Shown one piece after another: positions 14,981 to 15,556 of a stretch of 15,556 nucleotides of DNA. Position 1 is the first letter of the stretch; every line of letters begins with the position of its first letter. The stretch is from CAADGU01 sp964467705 (GTDB taxonomy: Bacteria; Chloroflexota; Anaerolineae; Promineifilales; Promineifilaceae): contig CAYXUZ010000149.1 in assembly GCA_964467705.1 (NCBI GenBank), positions 1 through 15,556 of the forward strand. Reading direction: 5' to 3'. The notes beneath the pieces are model-generated. The model worked only from the letters and a program-made list of their open reading frames with translations. It was not told the origin of the DNA and searched no databases. The translations under genes were made by a program, and so were the position numbers.

Positions 14981-15191
14981 AATTTCGGGATGATTGGGTC
15001 TGGGGAATTTGGGCGAGAATCTGGCGGGCCACCCCAATGACGGCAATAGGCGAGGTCATCATTTCTTCAAAACGGCCGTCCACCATCACCACCGGCTCCA
15101 CTTGCATAATTACGCGGCGCAGGGCAGAAAGCTCCGCCTTGAGCCGCTGGTTCTCTTCCTGAACAATGTTTACCATACCATATGCTCCCAT
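14979..15191 (-). CDS. Small coiled-coil protein of unknown function downstream of surE
   Basis: 70 residues. A heptad-like helix (about 8-32, IVQEENQRLKAELSALRRVI) is followed by QVEPVVMVDGRFEEMMTSP and a second helix IGVARQILAQIP. I do not recognise a family. Support for a real gene: an AAGGTG ribosome site about 5 bases before the ATG at 15191, a start only 9 bases after the surE stop, an ACGGCCGT octamer read as Gly-Arg as in neighbouring genes, and a stop at the shared terminator. The ATG at 15176 (sixth codon) is a possible second start, with GGGAG upstream. A cytoplasmic role is likely, since no signal or membrane segment is seen. Confidence 0.65.
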   Translation of the reverse strand: MGAYGMVNIVQEENQRLKAELSALRRVIMQVEPVVMVDGRFEEMMTSPIAVIGVARQILAQIPQTQSSRN

Positions 15192-15200
15192 TCTTCACCT

Positions 15201-15556
15201 TCAAGCGTTTACCAGTTCCAATTCAAGTGGCGAATGAGAGACATGGCCGTTGCTACTGCCCATGTCATCTGGCATCGCCGCTTCCGCCGGCATCGGCCAT
15301 TCCCAATCAGCCAGCATTGAGAGGGCATGATACGCCGTCAGGTCGAGTTGCAGCGGGGTGACGGAAGCATAACCTTGCGCCAGCGCCCCCACATCTGTCC
15401 CCTCTTTGGGCACACCGGTCGGGCGGTCGCCGCCAATCCAGTAATAATCATTCCCACGTGGGTCTTGCCGTTTATCAAGCCGATCACGATAAACGCGCAA
15501 ACCCTGGCGGGTGAGCTGCACACCTTGAAGTTCGCTCAGAGAAACATGGGGTACAT
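15201..15556 (-). CDS. surE: 5'/3'-nucleotidase SurE, C-terminal part (5' end outside window)
   Basis: About 118 C-terminal codons. The frame is open from the window edge: VPHVSLSELQGVQLTRQG, then RVYRDRLDKRQDPRGNDYYWIGGD, PKEGTDVGALAQGYASVTPLQLDLTAY. These match the conserved C-terminal half of SurE (V-TRQG, DPRG--YYWIGG, GTD--A---GY-S-TPL-LD-T), including the part that swaps between subunits in known structures. The N-terminal metal-site motif (DDG) lies outside the window. A GTG at 15519-15521 is an internal codon, not the start. After the conserved core the protein has a 35-residue acidic tail (MLADWEWPMPAEAAMPDD onward) that is not part of the family. SurE dephosphorylates nucleoside monophosphates. 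Confidence 0.93.
   Translation of the reverse strand, partial: VPHVSLSELQGVQLTRQGLRVYRDRLDKRQDPRGNDYYWIGGDRPTGVPKEGTDVGALAQGYASVTPLQLDLTAYHALSMLADWEWPMPAEAAMPDDMGSSNGHVSHSPLELELVNA

Larger units (their letters stand above)
894..15079. repeat. Highly iterated palindrome ACGGCCGT, 33 dispersed copies
   Basis: Exact copies start at 894, 1116, 1227, 1437, 1545, 2340, 2604, 3129, 3452, 4461, 4722, 5039, 5822, 6177, 6561, 6657, 6892, 6989, 8139, 8292, 8344, 9146, 9976, 10405, 10714, 10979, 11155, 11674, 12518, 13202, 13864, 14475 and 15072. All lie inside genes. One-base variants (GCGGCCGT, TCGGCCGT, ACGGCCGA, ACGGCCGC, ACGGCCAT) occur too, for example near 5286, 7515, 7665, 7925, 8270, 10793 and 11758. 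In frame, 22 copies encode Thr-Ala-Val, 7 Gly-Arg and 4 Arg-Pro. The counts were made by eye. Confidence 0.9.

Overview
The window looks like a piece of a chromosome from a filamentous or environmental Chloroflexota (Anaerolineae/Ardenticatenia-like). The grounds are indirect: a run of secreted proteins, one with a YLPIV motif just after its signal peptide, a Uma2-family nuclease, an SdrD/LPxTG-like wall protein, and ABC-2, MoxR and DUF58 genes in one run. I cannot name the species. No rRNA, tRNA, CRISPR array or insertion sequence is visible. Coding density is high and no gap exceeds about 215 bases.

Layout. At 1-732 (minus) lies the N-terminal part of a RecF/OLD-like AAA ATPase, cut by the window edge and visibly more AT-rich than the rest. 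From 14070 down to 884 eleven genes run on the minus strand. In transcription order they are: a membrane-anchored protein with FlgD-like Ig domains (14070-12727); DUF503 (12675-12391); a large exported protein with a GATase-like fold and two membrane segments (12353-9945); an ABC ATPase (9903-8950); two ABC-2 permeases (8872-8069 and 8029-7091); a three-helix membrane protein with a Gly/Gln-rich stretch (7054-5405); a MoxR AAA+ ATPase (5341-4349); a Uma2 nuclease-fold protein (4332-3721); a DUF58 protein with a MIDAS motif (3656-2769); and a secreted metzincin-type metalloprotease (2644-884), closed by a clear intrinsic terminator. On the plus strand a strong promoter at 14172-14199 drives a secreted SdrD-B/LPESG surface protein (14285-14938). 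It converges on a SurE gene plus a small coiled-coil gene (minus, 15556-14979), and the two units share a bidirectional terminator.

How they may work together. The ABC ATPase, two ABC-2 permeases and the exported GATase-like protein resemble the GldA/GldF/GldG type of envelope ABC module. MoxR plus DUF58 form the widespread chaperone and VWA pair that matures envelope or metal-dependent complexes. The GQ-rich membrane protein sits between them. I infer one cell-envelope system made of all of these. The joint module with this particular GQ-rich protein is the best candidate for an undescribed system here.

Two genome-scale signals stand out. (i) The palindrome ACGGCCGT occurs 33 times by my count, all inside genes, against roughly 0.3 expected by chance. 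About two thirds of the copies are read as Thr-Ala-Val. (ii) Several operon spacers carry related GATTGGAGA/GATTAGGAGA words arranged as inverted repeats, one of them a perfect 23-bp hairpin.
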